From positions 1 through 59,169 of the forward strand of contig NZ_JAKSYE010000025.1 in NCBI RefSeq assembly GCF_022829685.1: a DNA stretch of 59,169 nt, read 5' to 3'. The translations under genes and the position numbers were made by a program. Source of the DNA: Methylobacterium sp. E-045. Lineage in GTDB: Bacteria > Pseudomonadota > Alphaproteobacteria > Rhizobiales > Beijerinckiaceae. The notes below the pieces were generated by a model. It had not been told where the DNA came from. It worked only from the letters and a program-made list of their open reading frames with translations, and ran no database searches. Below are positions 16,736-26,006 of the stretch, piece after piece. Numbering within the stretch: the first letter of the stretch is position 1; each line of letters opens with the position of its first letter.

Positions 16736-17069
16736 TGGTTCGTTCCCTCATCGTTGTAAGAAGCAAAGCCCCCTATGATCGGAAGCGTTCCAGAGCGTGA
16801 CCGCCCCTCGGCTCTGCCCGCTGGAGCATCATGCACATCGCAGACGAAAAGGCCGGCATCAGCACTGCCTTTCGACCGGTCCCGGTACTTCAGCACGACG
16901 CACTAGTTCCGGTTTGCTCTACAAGCCGGTTCCAAGAGTGAGACCTTACTCTCCACAATCGGCTTCGAACTGAATTGCATCAGGCTGCTGGGGACTTTCG
17001 CGATCCAGTCCCGCCGTGGAGGAACACCTCAATCCCGCTTCCGTTGAAATGGAAACAGGGAGCGAACCA
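16736..17069. other. Intergenic stretch, possible 36-codon frame
   Basis: Promoters for the flanking divergent small genes should lie here. A plus-strand frame of 36 codons (16831-16941, MHIADEKAGISTAFRPVPVL) has a weak GGAG four bases upstream; I do not count it as a gene. Confidence 0.35.
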
Positions 17070-17285
17070 ATGGTCGATGACGACGCATCAGGTGAACCTA
17101 AAACCCCGTCACCACTCCACCCCGCCGGAAAGGCTAGAGAACCTGATGGTCTCGCCGATGCGGGTCCAACAGGGCCGCGCTCTGTAGAGCCCTCGACGGA
17201 TAAGGGGCCTTCGACAGGGGGGTATGACGACCATTCCCCGAGCAATCACTCAACCAACGAAAAGGGTGGCTACGGCGCAGGTTAA
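17070..17285 (+). CDS. Small acidic, disordered hypothetical protein
   Basis: 71 residues from ATG 17070 with CAGGGAG about 7 bp upstream. Low complexity, rich in Pro, Gly, Ser, Asp (MVDDDASGEPKTPS, STDKGPSTGGYDDHSPSNHS, NEKGGYGAG). No hydrophobic core. The well-placed ribosome site argues for translation. Function unknown; a stress- or desiccation-related role is only a guess from composition. Confidence 0.5.
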   Translation: MVDDDASGEPKTPSPLHPAGKAREPDGLADAGPTGPRSVEPSTDKGPSTGGYDDHSPSNHSTNEKGGYGAG

Positions 17286-17376
17286 CCCCTGTCCATCGAC
17301 CGTGTCTCGAACGTGGCCCCGCGGCCATAGGCGTCGCGGGGCATTCTCGGTCAGGCTGATTGGACGGACGGGATTA

Positions 17377-17676
17377 TCAGCAGTCGTCGCTGCCGGGCTT
17401 TACAACCTGCCCTTCAGCCGACTTCTTCTCGCCGGCGGCGGGCTGGGTGCTCGAGCCAACATTGTTCATGGCGCCGACCGTGCCGGGCGACTCGGCCTTC
17501 GCGCCAGGGGTCACCTTGGCGTCGGAGCCGCCGTCTACCTTGGAACTCTTGTCAGCTGCGGCTTGCTTGTCCTGGCTGTTCGAGGTCGTGCCGACGGCGC
17601 AGGGGGCTGCGATCGTGGCGGCGGCCGTGAGCGTCAGTAGGGCCGTTGCAGCGGCGAGCGAACGAATGATCGTCAT
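17377..17676 (-). CDS. Small secreted hypothetical protein
   Basis: 99 residues from ATG 17676, preceded by an excellent AGGAGG. Sec signal peptide (MTIIRSLAAATALLTLTAAA, cut near IAA), then a Ser/Lys/Gly/Ala-rich, probably disordered mature part (SNSQDKQAAADKSSKVDGGS) with two Cys, one near the mature N-terminus (PCAVGTT) and one at the very end (GSDDC), possibly disulfide bonded. Periplasmic. No known family. Confidence 0.65.
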   Translation of the reverse strand: MTIIRSLAAATALLTLTAAATIAAPCAVGTTSNSQDKQAAADKSSKVDGGSDAKVTPGAKAESPGTVGAMNNVGSSTQPAAGEKKSAEGQVVKPGSDDC

Positions 17677-17831
17677 GTTTCCTCCTGGATCGTTGTCCAG
17701 GCGACCAACCATGTGATGGGTTTGCCTGTTCCTCCACGAATAAGTCGCACCCAAAAAGCCCTCAAACTCGATGGGCGTCGTGACCCTTTTCAGCGCCGAT
17801 GCGTTGGCTGCTGCCGAACAAGGAGACCCTC

Positions 17832-18035
17832 ATGGCAGCGAACGACAAGGCCACGACCTATACCCTGAAGCAGGCTCTTGCGGCGAAGGTTGGCAACCAC
17901 GTTGAGATCGCTGTGGAAGCCGAGGATGGTACTAAGTTCAAGATCGTGGCAACCGCCGAGCAGCTCGACGCTCTCACCGGCGATCTGGAGGGTATCCTCG
18001 ACGAGGACGACGCCAAGGCCGAGGCTGCGGAGTAG
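17832..18035 (+). CDS. Small conserved-looking hypothetical protein
   Basis: 67 residues from ATG 17832 with AAGGAG 7 bp upstream; the frame opens at 17799 but the inner start is clearly better. Sequence: TYTLKQALAAKVGNHVEIAV, EAEDGTKFKIVATAEQLDAL, ending in an acidic tail (LDEDDAKAEAAE). A small mixed alpha/beta fold is likely. Function unknown. Confidence 0.65.
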   Translation: MAANDKATTYTLKQALAAKVGNHVEIAVEAEDGTKFKIVATAEQLDALTGDLEGILDEDDAKAEAAE

Positions 18036-18549
18036 CGGATCAGGGCCCGTCATTGATCGTCAACCAAATGATCTCCATATGAGGATCACGCCGATCACGA
18101 CCCACGTCGTTTGATCGGGAACGGCCACGATGCCGGGATGGGGTGACGCCGGATGTACGCGCACCTCGGCCCAGCGTCCGTGGCCGTTGGCTTTGACAGG
18201 GCCTGAAAGCACTTTTTTTGAGCTTACATTCCCTTTTCCATACTCTCGAGCGGCTACTTCCATCGACGGGCGCGAAGGCACGCGCCACCGAGCGGTCGCC
18301 CTCTTGAATGCACTTCGTTCACGATCGGTGTTCCACGGTATCCCGATATGGTGACGGTTTTCGACTACGGCAAAATCGGCGCTCCGGCATCGGTGCGCTG
18401 ATGAGCCATGCATCCGCCCGCAAAGGTCTCGAAGCCTGTTCTCGATGATGTGTTTCGCCGATTGCCGAATTTCCGCGCTCGCCGCCGGCATTGCGTTAAT
18501 TGCGGTCCGTCTCCCGTTCTAATCCACCGCTTTGAGAAGGATCTGCGAC
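18036..18549. other. Intergenic stretch upstream of the DUF2252 gene
   Basis: Open frames on both strands lack ribosome sites and family features. No terminator or repeat was recognised. The promoter of the DUF2252 gene should lie near the right end. Confidence 0.35.
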
Positions 18550-20040
18550 TTGGATCGATCGACGGATGTCTCCGATGTCACGCATGTCGAGCCGAACGAG
18601 GCCGTCGAGACCGCGCCGGACGCCGTCCTCGAGCCGCTAGCCGACTTCCCTCATATTGATCTTCGCACCGGTGTAGAGCCCTGGGAAAAACGCCGGGCCG
18701 CCGGCAAGACCTTGCGGGCGAAAGTGCCTCATGCGGTCCATGCCGCTCTGAACACAGGCTCTGACCGCCCCGATCCGGTCTCGCTGATTGAGGGTGCGCA
18801 TCAGGGCAGGCAAGGCCATCTGATCCCGCTGAGGATCGCTCGGATGGCGAGTTCTCCCTTCGCATTCCTGCGCGGTGCAGCGCATGTGATGGCCTGGGAC
18901 CTGTCACAGGGCGCACGCGGTGCGATCGACGTCGTCATGAACGGCGACGCGCACATCTCGAATTTTGGGTTGTTCGGGACTCCGCAGGGCGAAGTGGTGT
19001 TCGATCTCAACGATTTCGACGAGGTGACGATCGGACCCTGGGAATGGGATCTGAAACGGCTCTGCGCCAGTGTCGAAGTGGCGGCGCGTGACGATGGTGT
19101 GCGGGCCGTGGAGCGGCGGGAGGCCGTGCTCGCGGCCGTGGCCGGGTATCAACATACCATGGACGATCTGGCGCCCCGCGGCTCCCTTGATGTGTGGCAG
19201 CGAGCGGCGCGGGCCGACCAGCTCGAATTTTCCGGTATCGAGATCGACGCGCAATCCCAGACGGTGGTGCGCAAGGCCGTCGAGAAGGCGCGTCGCAAGA
19301 ACAATAAGAGCCTGCTCGACCGGGTCGGCGAGCGGCGCACGGATGGCAGTTGGCGGTTTCGCGAGGAGCCGCCCATCCTCATGCGCGTCGACGAGGCCAC
19401 GCGCCAGAACGTAACCTCGGGCCTTGAACGCTATGCCGAGACTTTACCGCGCGAGCGCCGCTTCATGCTCAACCGCTATCACGTGGTGGACGTCGCCCAT
19501 CGGGTGGTCGGGGTCGGAAGTGTCGGAACCCGCGCCTACGTGGCCCTGCTCTGCGGCAATTCCGATCAGGATGCGCTCTTCCTTCAGGTCAAGGAGGCGG
19601 TTCGACCGGCCCATGCACCCTATCTGGTCGGCATGCCCGAACCTTATGCGAGCCACGAGGGCGAGCGCGTCATCTACGGGCAGAAGCTCCTGCAGGCAGT
19701 GGGAGACCCCCTCCTCGGTTGGACATCGATCGACGACCGGCCCTTCTATGTCCGTCAGATGAAGAACATGAAGGGGGAGATCCCCATCGCCAGGATGGCA
19801 GGGCAACCCCTGCTGTACTTTTCCCACGCCTATGGAGCGCTCCTCGCCCGCGCCCATGCCCGCACGGGCGATGCGGCGGCGATTGCTGGCTATTGCGGTC
19901 ATGACGGACGCGCGGATCTGCGCGAAGCGTTCGCAGATTGGGCCCACGCTTACGGGGATCAAAACGAGGCGGACTATCATGCGTTTCTGTCCGCGATCTC
20001 TGCTGGCCGCCTCGAGGCTGCACAGGACGCCTGCCTTTGA
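18550..20040 (+). CDS. DUF2252 family protein
   Basis: About 496 residues. TTG 18550 is chosen because GAGAAGG lies 9 bp upstream; the frame also allows TTG 18532. DUF2252 hallmarks: LIEGAHQGRQGHLIPLRIAR, MASSPFAFLRGAAHVMAWDL, VMNGDAHISNFGLFGTPQGE and VVFDLNDFDEVTIGPWEWDL. The GDxHxxNFG and DxNDFDE pairs resemble the catalytic HxDxxxxN and DxD of aminoglycoside-phosphotransferase-like kinases, so the family may phosphorylate something, but activity is unproven to my knowledge. It has no evident operon partner. Confidence 0.9.
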   Translation: MDRSTDVSDVTHVEPNEAVETAPDAVLEPLADFPHIDLRTGVEPWEKRRAAGKTLRAKVPHAVHAALNTGSDRPDPVSLIEGAHQGRQGHLIPLRIARMASSPFAFLRGAAHVMAWDLSQGARGAIDVVMNGDAHISNFGLFGTPQGEVVFDLNDFDEVTIGPWEWDLKRLCASVEVAARDDGVRAVERREAVLAAVAGYQHTMDDLAPRGSLDVWQRAARADQLEFSGIEIDAQSQTVVRKAVEKARRKNNKSLLDRVGERRTDGSWRFREEPPILMRVDEATRQNVTSGLERYAETLPRERRFMLNRYHVVDVAHRVVGVGSVGTRAYVALLCGNSDQDALFLQVKEAVRPAHAPYLVGMPEPYASHEGERVIYGQKLLQAVGDPLLGWTSIDDRPFYVRQMKNMKGEIPIARMAGQPLLYFSHAYGALLARAHARTGDAAAIAGYCGHDGRADLREAFADWAHAYGDQNEADYHAFLSAISAGRLEAAQDACL

Positions 20041-20498
20041 CCAATGGGACGGCTGTTAAATGTCGGACGTCTGAATCCGGCAGGCGCAGTGCCTATTTCG
20101 GTGGTTAGGCCTCAGCGGCCTTGCGCGACCGACCTGCGACGCTTCCGAGCGGCCGCGAGGAGTGCTTCGGAAACACCACGCTCGGCCTGGAAGCGGACGA
20201 ATTCAGGGAAGGACATGGAACGGATTGCAGACTGCACGACAGGCTCCTCGGATAGGGATTCAGGGTGCGCGAAGTGTGCCGGATTAGGGCTGTGGCGAGA
20301 TACGTCGTGATTTCCGCAGCGTGCGGGTTCAGCCCCTTTGAGTCCGTCCGATAAACTGCCAGTGAGGAATCCTCCTCCCACCCCAATCCCGCCACCCTAA
20401 GCGTGATGCCCGCTTTGCCCGTTTTCAGCGATCTGGCACAGGTCGTGCCTTGTGGTTTTTGACCACTTTGACGGATACGTGGCTTTGGGAGTTTCGGG
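20041..20498. other. Intergenic stretch with one small minus-strand gene
   Basis: Between the DUF2252 gene and the first importer operon only the short minus-strand frame 20112-20237 looks coding. The promoter of the importer operon should lie between about 20300 and 20498. Confidence 0.35.
20112..20237 (-). CDS. Very small hypothetical protein
   Basis: 41 residues from GTG 20237, with GAGGAG 6 bp upstream. The product is a single amphipathic helix with a basic end (SMSFPEFVRFQAERGVSEAL, LAAARKRRRSVAQGR). It could bind nucleic acid or membrane. No family recognised. Confidence 0.45.
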   Translation of the reverse strand: MQSAIRSMSFPEFVRFQAERGVSEALLAAARKRRRSVAQGR

Positions 20499-22070
20499 AT
20501 GGCCAACGTGATGGATCGCAGGCGGTTTCTGCAAGGCAGTGCGGCACTGGCCGGGGTCAGCCAGATCAACCCGGATTTCCTGATCTCCTCCGCTTTCGCG
20601 CAAGGGGGAAAGCCGCTGGTGTTCCTGTCCGCCGAGAACATCACCGGCAATTGGGATCCGACCGCTCACACCACGCTCTCGCAGAAGAACATCGAGGGGT
20701 TCGTGATGGGCTTCCTCACCCGCACGCCGATGACCCTCGATGACCCGAGCAAGGTGGTCTACGAGCTCGCCACCGACATCCAGCTCCTCGAGCCCACCCG
20801 CCTGCAGATCAAGCTGCGCAAGGGCATCCACTTCCATGACGGCAAGCCGTTCAAGGCTGAGGACGTCAAGGCCACCTTCGAGTACGGGTCGGGCAAGGAT
20901 CGGCCGGCGCAATGGTATCCCGGCCCGACCGAGTCGCTGACCATCACGACGCCCGACGACGAGACCGTGATCGTCGACACGTCGAAGGGCGGCTATCCCG
21001 CCCATCTCTTCATCTTCCTCGCCTCGTTCCTGCCGATCATGTCGGCCAAGGACATCGCGGAGGGGCCGGGCGGTGCCCTGACCCGCCGGCTCAACGGCAC
21101 GGGACCCTTCCGCTTCGTCGAGCAGCGCGGCAACAGCACCGTCCTCGCCGCCTTCGACGGCTACTTCAAGGGCAAGCCGGCGATCCCCGGCATCGACTTC
21201 ACCTTCACCGGCGATTCGACGACCCGGATGCTGTCGCTGATGAACGGGCAGGCCTCGATCGTCGAACGGCTCGAGCCCGAGCAGGTCGAGACCGTGAAGG
21301 CCAATCCGAAGATCGCGATCAATCAGGTCGTTTCCGTCGAGAACAAGTATCTCTGGTTCCGCTGCTCCAAGCCGCCCTTCGACGACGTGCGCGTCCGGAT
21401 GGCGGCCTGCCACTCCATCGACCGCGCGATGATCGTCGAGCTGCTGGGTGCGGCCGGCCACGCATCCGCGAACTACGTCTCGCCGGTGAAGTTCGGCTAC
21501 GTCGATCTCAAGAACTACCCGGCCTACGACCCCGCAAAAGCACAGGCGCTGCTGGCGGAGGCCGGCTTCCCGAAGGGGAAGGGATTGCCGCCGCTCGAAT
21601 ACATCACCTCGGTGGGCTTCTACCCGAAGACCAAGGAATACGGCGAGGTCATCACCGCGATGCTCAACGAGCAGGGGTTCCCGGTGAACCTCACCGTCCT
21701 GGAACCGGCGGCATGGAACGAGCGCCTCTACCATCGCCCCGGCGGCGGCCCCGGCCATATGGTCGATTGCGGCTGGTCCACCGGCTCGCCGGAGCCGGAT
21801 CTGGTGCTGCGCACCCATTTCCACTCGTCCTCGCACCGCATCACCGGCATCGAGGACGCCGCGATCGACGCGAGCCTCGACAAGGAGCGGGCCGCGCCCA
21901 CCCTGGAGGCGCGCAAGGCGATCCTTCAGGACGAGACCATGCCGCTGCTGGCAGCCAAGGTGCCGGCGCTGTCGCTGTTCACCTCTGTCATGATCCACGC
22001 GATGCAGAAGGAACTCCAGGGCCTCTACGTCTATCCCGACGGCTCCATCGACGCTTCCAAGACGGTCTGA
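20499..22070 (+). CDS. Dpp-type ABC importer binding protein, Tat-exported
   Basis: 523 residues, solute-binding family 5 (peptides, opines, nickel, glycosides). The N-terminus carries a twin-arginine signal (MDRRRFLQGSAALAGVSQ), so export through Tat is likely. The SBP5 signature region is LKLRKGIHFHDGKPFKAEDV-like (IKLRKGIHFHDGKPFKAEDV), then RRLNGTGPFRFVEQ and CGWSTGSPEPDLVLRTHFHS. It is the first gene of a plus-strand operon with two permeases and a fused ATPase, then DeoR, an M20 amidohydrolase and two kinases, so the ligand is probably an amide- or carbamoyl-containing compound rather than a plain peptide. A stem-loop follows its stop. Confidence 0.9.
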   Translation: MANVMDRRRFLQGSAALAGVSQINPDFLISSAFAQGGKPLVFLSAENITGNWDPTAHTTLSQKNIEGFVMGFLTRTPMTLDDPSKVVYELATDIQLLEPTRLQIKLRKGIHFHDGKPFKAEDVKATFEYGSGKDRPAQWYPGPTESLTITTPDDETVIVDTSKGGYPAHLFIFLASFLPIMSAKDIAEGPGGALTRRLNGTGPFRFVEQRGNSTVLAAFDGYFKGKPAIPGIDFTFTGDSTTRMLSLMNGQASIVERLEPEQVETVKANPKIAINQVVSVENKYLWFRCSKPPFDDVRVRMAACHSIDRAMIVELLGAAGHASANYVSPVKFGYVDLKNYPAYDPAKAQALLAEAGFPKGKGLPPLEYITSVGFYPKTKEYGEVITAMLNEQGFPVNLTVLEPAAWNERLYHRPGGGPGHMVDCGWSTGSPEPDLVLRTHFHSSSHRITGIEDAAIDASLDKERAAPTLEARKAILQDETMPLLAAKVPALSLFTSVMIHAMQKELQGLYVYPDGSIDASKTV

Positions 22071-22096
22071 ACAACCAGCCCGCTCTCATGCGCGTC

Positions 22097-22140
22097 GGGC
22101 GCGCGCCACGGTCCGCTCGGGCGGAAACCGTGTCGCGCCC
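22097..22140 (+). repeat. Stem-loop between binding-protein and permease genes
   Basis: GGGCGCGCGCCACGGT (22097-22112) pairs imperfectly with ACCGTGTCGCGCCC (22127-22140), closing a 14-base loop, with no T tract. Its position right after the binding-protein gene suggests transcript-end protection or partial attenuation. Confidence 0.6.
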
Positions 22141-22169
22141 TACCGAACCCGTCACCGGACCTGCACCCG

Positions 22170-23150
22170 ATGTTCGTTCTCAGTTTCCTCGCCCGGCGCC
22201 TCGCGCAGGGTGCGGTCATCATTTTCCTGGTCTCGCTTCTGATCTTCACGCTGCTGCGGGTCGTGCCGGGCGATCCCGTGCGGCTGATGGCCGGCGGCAT
22301 GGCACCCGAAGCGCTGATCGAGCAGATCGCCACCCAGATGGGGTTGCGCGATCCGATCCCGGTCCAGTTCGGCCGCTACATGGCGCGCGTCGTCCAGGGC
22401 GATCTCGGACAGAGCTTCGTGCGGCCGGCCAACGGCGCGGCGACAGGAGGCGCGAATTTCAACGACACGACCCGCGGCGAGCGCGCGAAGGTCATGGACC
22501 TCATCCTCGACGCCCTGCCGATGACCCTGCAACTGGCGGCCCTGGCCCTCGTCTTCGCCCTGGTCTTTTCGAGCCTTCTGGGGATCGCGGCGGGCCTGCG
22601 CCCCGGCGGCATCGCCGACAAGCTCGCCTTCACGGTCTCGTCGGTTTTCGTCTCGCTGCCGAACTTCTGGCTCGGCATTGTCCTGGCCCTGCTCCTGTCG
22701 GTGAAACTCGGCTGGCTGCCGGCCATCGGCTATGGCGGCTTCTCCTACACGGTGCTGCCGGCGCTGGTGCTCGCGGTGGAACTGTCGCCGGTGCTGATCC
22801 GGACCCTGTCGGGGGCCGTGGCCGCACAGATGGGCGAATCCTACGTTACCGTCGGGCAGGTCCGCGGGCTGTCGCCGACCCGGATCGTCGCCGCCCACGC
22901 CCTGCGCAACGCGTCCGTCCCCCTGCTAAACCTCCTCGGCGTGCAGTTCTCCAGCCTGCTCGGCGGCGTGATCATCGTCGAATACATCTTCGACTATCCC
23001 GGCCTCGGACTGCTCACCATCAACGCGGTTCTGCAGCGCGACTTCCCCCTGATCCAGGGCATCGCGATCGTCACTAGCGCGATCTTCGTCCTCATCAACA
23101 TCCTCGTCGATCTCGCCGCCACCTCCATCGATCCGAGGCTCGAATATTGA
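22170..23150 (+). CDS. Dpp-type ABC importer permease (DppB-like)
   Basis: 326 residues, inner membrane, about six helices. It starts with the DppB signature (FVLSFLARRLAQGAVIIFLV, LLRVVPGDPVRLM) and has a periplasmic loop that is longer than usual (ANGAATGGANFNDTTRGERA). The EAA coupling loop is TVGQVRGLSPTRIVAAHALR, followed by VPLLNLLGVQFSSLLGGVII. The stop overlaps the next permease start. It forms the translocation pore with that permease. Confidence 0.92.
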   Translation: MFVLSFLARRLAQGAVIIFLVSLLIFTLLRVVPGDPVRLMAGGMAPEALIEQIATQMGLRDPIPVQFGRYMARVVQGDLGQSFVRPANGAATGGANFNDTTRGERAKVMDLILDALPMTLQLAALALVFALVFSSLLGIAAGLRPGGIADKLAFTVSSVFVSLPNFWLGIVLALLLSVKLGWLPAIGYGGFSYTVLPALVLAVELSPVLIRTLSGAVAAQMGESYVTVGQVRGLSPTRIVAAHALRNASVPLLNLLGVQFSSLLGGVIIVEYIFDYPGLGLLTINAVLQRDFPLIQGIAIVTSAIFVLINILVDLAATSIDPRLEY

Positions 23151-24076
23151 TGGGCGCCCTCGAAACCACCCTGATCGTCGCGCCGCCGCCACCGGTCGAC
23201 GTCGCCGCCTCCCGCTCCATCGGCCGGCGCATCCTCTCACATGCCGCCCGCTCCACCGAGTTCCGAATCGGGTTCGCGCTGTTCACGATCCTCGCACTGG
23301 CCGCCGCCTTCTACCCCGAGCTCAGCGGCATCGACCCGCTGAAGATGAACGTGCGTGCCCGCCTGCTGCCGCCGTTGTTCGTGGGTGAGACCTGGAGCTG
23401 GGCTCACCCGCTCGGCACCGACCAGATCGGCCGCGACATGCTGGTGCGCAGTCTCGTCGGCCTGCGCTACTCGTTCCTGATCGGCGTCGCCTCGGTCGCC
23501 GTCACCCTTCTGATCGGCTGCGCGCTTGGCACGATCTCCGGCTATTTCGGCGGCCGCACCGATACGGTGGTGATGCGGATCACCGACGCGCAGCTTTCGA
23601 TCCCGATGATCATCCTGGCGATTGCGGTGCTAGGCGTCTCGCGTCCGACGATCCCGGCGATCATCCTCGTGCTCGGCCTGTCGAACTGGCCGGTCTATGC
23701 CCGGGTGATGCGCTCGGTTGTCATGGCCGAGCGGGGCCGCGAATACGTACGGGCCGCCCAGGTCTCGGGCGCCACGCACCCGCGCATCATCCTCACCCTG
23801 CTGGTGCCGCTGCTGGTCCCGCCCCTGCTGTTCACCTCCGTGCTCGACGTCGCCCGGATGATGATCTTCGAATCGACCCTCGGCTTCCTCGGCCTCGGGG
23901 TGCAGCCGCCGACCCCGACCTTCGGCAACATCATCGCGGATGGCCGCAAGTACCTCCTCAACGCTTGGTGGATCGCCACCATGCCGGGGGTGTTCCTGTG
24001 CCTGACGCTGACCAGCATCAACCTGATCGGCGCCGCCTTCGAACGGGCTCGCAACGCGATCCACGGAGGCGCCTGA
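23150..24076 (+). CDS. Dpp-type ABC importer permease (DppC-like)
   Basis: 308 residues. The N-terminal OppC-type segment is followed by the family loop HPLGTDQIGRDMLVRSLVGL, then about six helices; the EAA loop is YVRAAQVSGATHPRIILTLL and the closing stretch STLGFLGLGVQPPTPTFGNI. The start ATG 23150 overlaps the stop of the previous gene (TGATG), and its own stop overlaps the ATPase start (ATGA), so translational coupling is likely. Confidence 0.92.
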   Translation: MGALETTLIVAPPPPVDVAASRSIGRRILSHAARSTEFRIGFALFTILALAAAFYPELSGIDPLKMNVRARLLPPLFVGETWSWAHPLGTDQIGRDMLVRSLVGLRYSFLIGVASVAVTLLIGCALGTISGYFGGRTDTVVMRITDAQLSIPMIILAIAVLGVSRPTIPAIILVLGLSNWPVYARVMRSVVMAERGREYVRAAQVSGATHPRIILTLLVPLLVPPLLFTSVLDVARMMIFESTLGFLGLGVQPPTPTFGNIIADGRKYLLNAWWIATMPGVFLCLTLTSINLIGAAFERARNAIHGGA

Positions 24077-25911
24077 TGAGCCCGGTTCTCTCCGTTCGCG
24101 GCCTGCGCATCGATCTCACCCTTCCAGGACGCGAGCGCCGGATCCTCGACGACATCTCCTTCGACGTCGCGCCGCGCGAGATCGTCGGCGTGGTCGGCGC
24201 GTCCGGCGCCGGCAAGACGGTGCTGTCCCGGGCGGTGGTCAACTGGATCGCGCCGCCCCTCACCATCGGCGCCGGCGAGGTGCGTTTCCGCGATCGCAAC
24301 CTGCTGACGCTGCCCCCGCGGGAGATGCGGCGGCTGCGCCGCGACATCGCCTATGTGGGCGCCAATCCCATGGGCGCCCTCGATCCGACCCTCCCGGTGG
24401 GTCGCCAGATCGTGGAGAAGATCCGGGCGGTGATGCCGGAGGTGACGGCGGCCGAGGCGCAGGACCGCGTCATCGCGCTACTCGACGCTGTGCGCATCCC
24501 CTCGGCGAGGGCACGCTTCCACGATTACCCCTCGCAGTTTTCTGGCGGGATGATGCAGCGCGCCCTGATCGTCGACGCGATGATCTCGAATCCCGCGCTC
24601 CTCGTCGCCGACAACGTTACCCAACCCCTCGACGTCACCGTCGCCGCCCAGGTGATCCGCCTGATGCGCGAACTCACCGAGGGCTTCGATACCGCGATCC
24701 TGTTCGTCTCGTCCTCGCTCCCCGTCGCCAGCGAGGCGGCGAGCCGCATCCTGGTCATCGACGAGGGCCGGCTGGTGGAGGAGCAGCCGACCGAAGCGCT
24801 GATCTCCGCGCCGCGCCACCCCTATACCCGCGAACTAGTGGCGCAGATCCCCGCGATTTGGAGCGTGCGGCCCACCGTCCCTGCCGTCCCACGGGAGGCC
24901 CGGCGGCCAGATACCGCCATCGTCAGCCTGCGGGACGTGTCGCAAACCTACCGAGTGAGAACGCGCGGCAGCTTCGCCGGGACGAGTGAGCTGCGCGCCG
25001 TGCGCCACGTCACCTTCGACATCCACAAAGGCGACAGCTTCGCGGTAGTCGGTGAATCGGGCTGCGGCAAGTCCACCCTGATGCGCCTCCTCAGCCGCCT
25101 GGAGCGACCCACCGGCGGCACGGTCCTGTGCGACGGCCGGGACATCGCCCGGTTCTCCGGGGCCGAACTTCTGGCCTTCCGGCGCAAGCTCCAGCTCGTG
25201 CTCCAGGATCCGTTCGACTCGCTGCCGCCACGCACCGGCATCGGCGCGATGCTGGAGGCGCCCCTGCGCACCCATGGCTGGCGCGACGCCGGGCGCATTC
25301 GCGACAAGGTGCGTGACGTCATGAACGACGTGGGACTACCCGTTTCGCTCTACGACCAGCTTCCCCTCGGCCTCTCCGCCGGGCAGCGACAGCGCATCAA
25401 CGTCGCCCGCGCGATGGTGCTCGACCCGGAGATCCTGCTCATGGACGAGACGCTTTCGGCCCTCGATCAGACCGAGCAGTTCAAGCTGCTGGCGCTGTTC
25501 GACAAGCTTCAGCGCGCCCACGGGCTGACCTACATCTACATCAGCCACGACCTCGCCATGGTGCGCAAAGCCTGCAACCGCATCGCGGTGATGTATCTCG
25601 GCGAGGTCGTCGAACTCGCCGACAACGAGCGCCTGTTCTTCGATCCCGGGCATCCCTACACGCGGACCCTGCTGTCGGCGATGCCGACCCTGGAGAAGCG
25701 GCGCTACCGTCCGGAAGATTGCCTCCTCGAGGGTGAGCCCCCGAGCCCGATCGACCTGCCCACCGGCTGTTCATTCCGCTCGCGCTGCCCGCAGGCGTTC
25801 GAGGATTGCGTCACGCTGAGCCCGCATCTGGCCGTTCGCGGAACCCGCGATCTGGCCGCCTGTCATCTTGTGACGGAGCCGGTCACCGACTCCGTCGCCG
25901 GAGCGGCCTGA
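24076..25911 (+). CDS. Fused double ABC ATPase (DppD-DppF type) with a degenerate first half
   Basis: 611 residues carrying two nucleotide-binding domains and a C-terminal peptide-importer tail (PTGCSFRSRCPQAFEDC). Domain 2 is canonical: Walker A GESGCGKST, signature LSAGQRQR, Walker B ILLMDETLS, H-loop YISHDL. Domain 1 has Walker A GASGAGKT and signature FSGGMMQR, but its Walker B reads LLVADNVTQ, so the catalytic Glu is Asn, and its H-loop reads FVSSSL, so the switch His is Ser. Hence one composite ATP site (domain 1 Walker A/B) should be hydrolysis-poor and the other active. It energises the two preceding permeases. The fusion makes the asymmetry fixed. Confidence 0.92.
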   Translation: MSPVLSVRGLRIDLTLPGRERRILDDISFDVAPREIVGVVGASGAGKTVLSRAVVNWIAPPLTIGAGEVRFRDRNLLTLPPREMRRLRRDIAYVGANPMGALDPTLPVGRQIVEKIRAVMPEVTAAEAQDRVIALLDAVRIPSARARFHDYPSQFSGGMMQRALIVDAMISNPALLVADNVTQPLDVTVAAQVIRLMRELTEGFDTAILFVSSSLPVASEAASRILVIDEGRLVEEQPTEALISAPRHPYTRELVAQIPAIWSVRPTVPAVPREARRPDTAIVSLRDVSQTYRVRTRGSFAGTSELRAVRHVTFDIHKGDSFAVVGESGCGKSTLMRLLSRLERPTGGTVLCDGRDIARFSGAELLAFRRKLQLVLQDPFDSLPPRTGIGAMLEAPLRTHGWRDAGRIRDKVRDVMNDVGLPVSLYDQLPLGLSAGQRQRINVARAMVLDPEILLMDETLSALDQTEQFKLLALFDKLQRAHGLTYIYISHDLAMVRKACNRIAVMYLGEVVELADNERLFFDPGHPYTRTLLSAMPTLEKRRYRPEDCLLEGEPPSPIDLPTGCSFRSRCPQAFEDCVTLSPHLAVRGTRDLAACHLVTEPVTDSVAGAA

Positions 25912-26006
25912 TGCACGGCACGGTTCATCAGAAGTCCCGTCTCCTACCCAGCCACGGAACCGGCGGACGAGGCCCACGATCGGCGGCAAGGGAGGGAGCG
26001 CCCGCG

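Noticed and set aside
18060..18491. 143-codon minus-strand frame before the DUF2252 gene
   Set aside because: No ribosome site, no family features and uneven composition; only its last 20 residues look membrane-like.
20397..21998. Minus-strand frame of 533 codons and similar plus-strand frames at 20912-23077 and 55294-57756
   Set aside because: All overlap recognised transporter or GGT genes and show arginine/proline/histidine-rich shadow composition. The last one joins a shadow of the DppF gene to the real second GGT.
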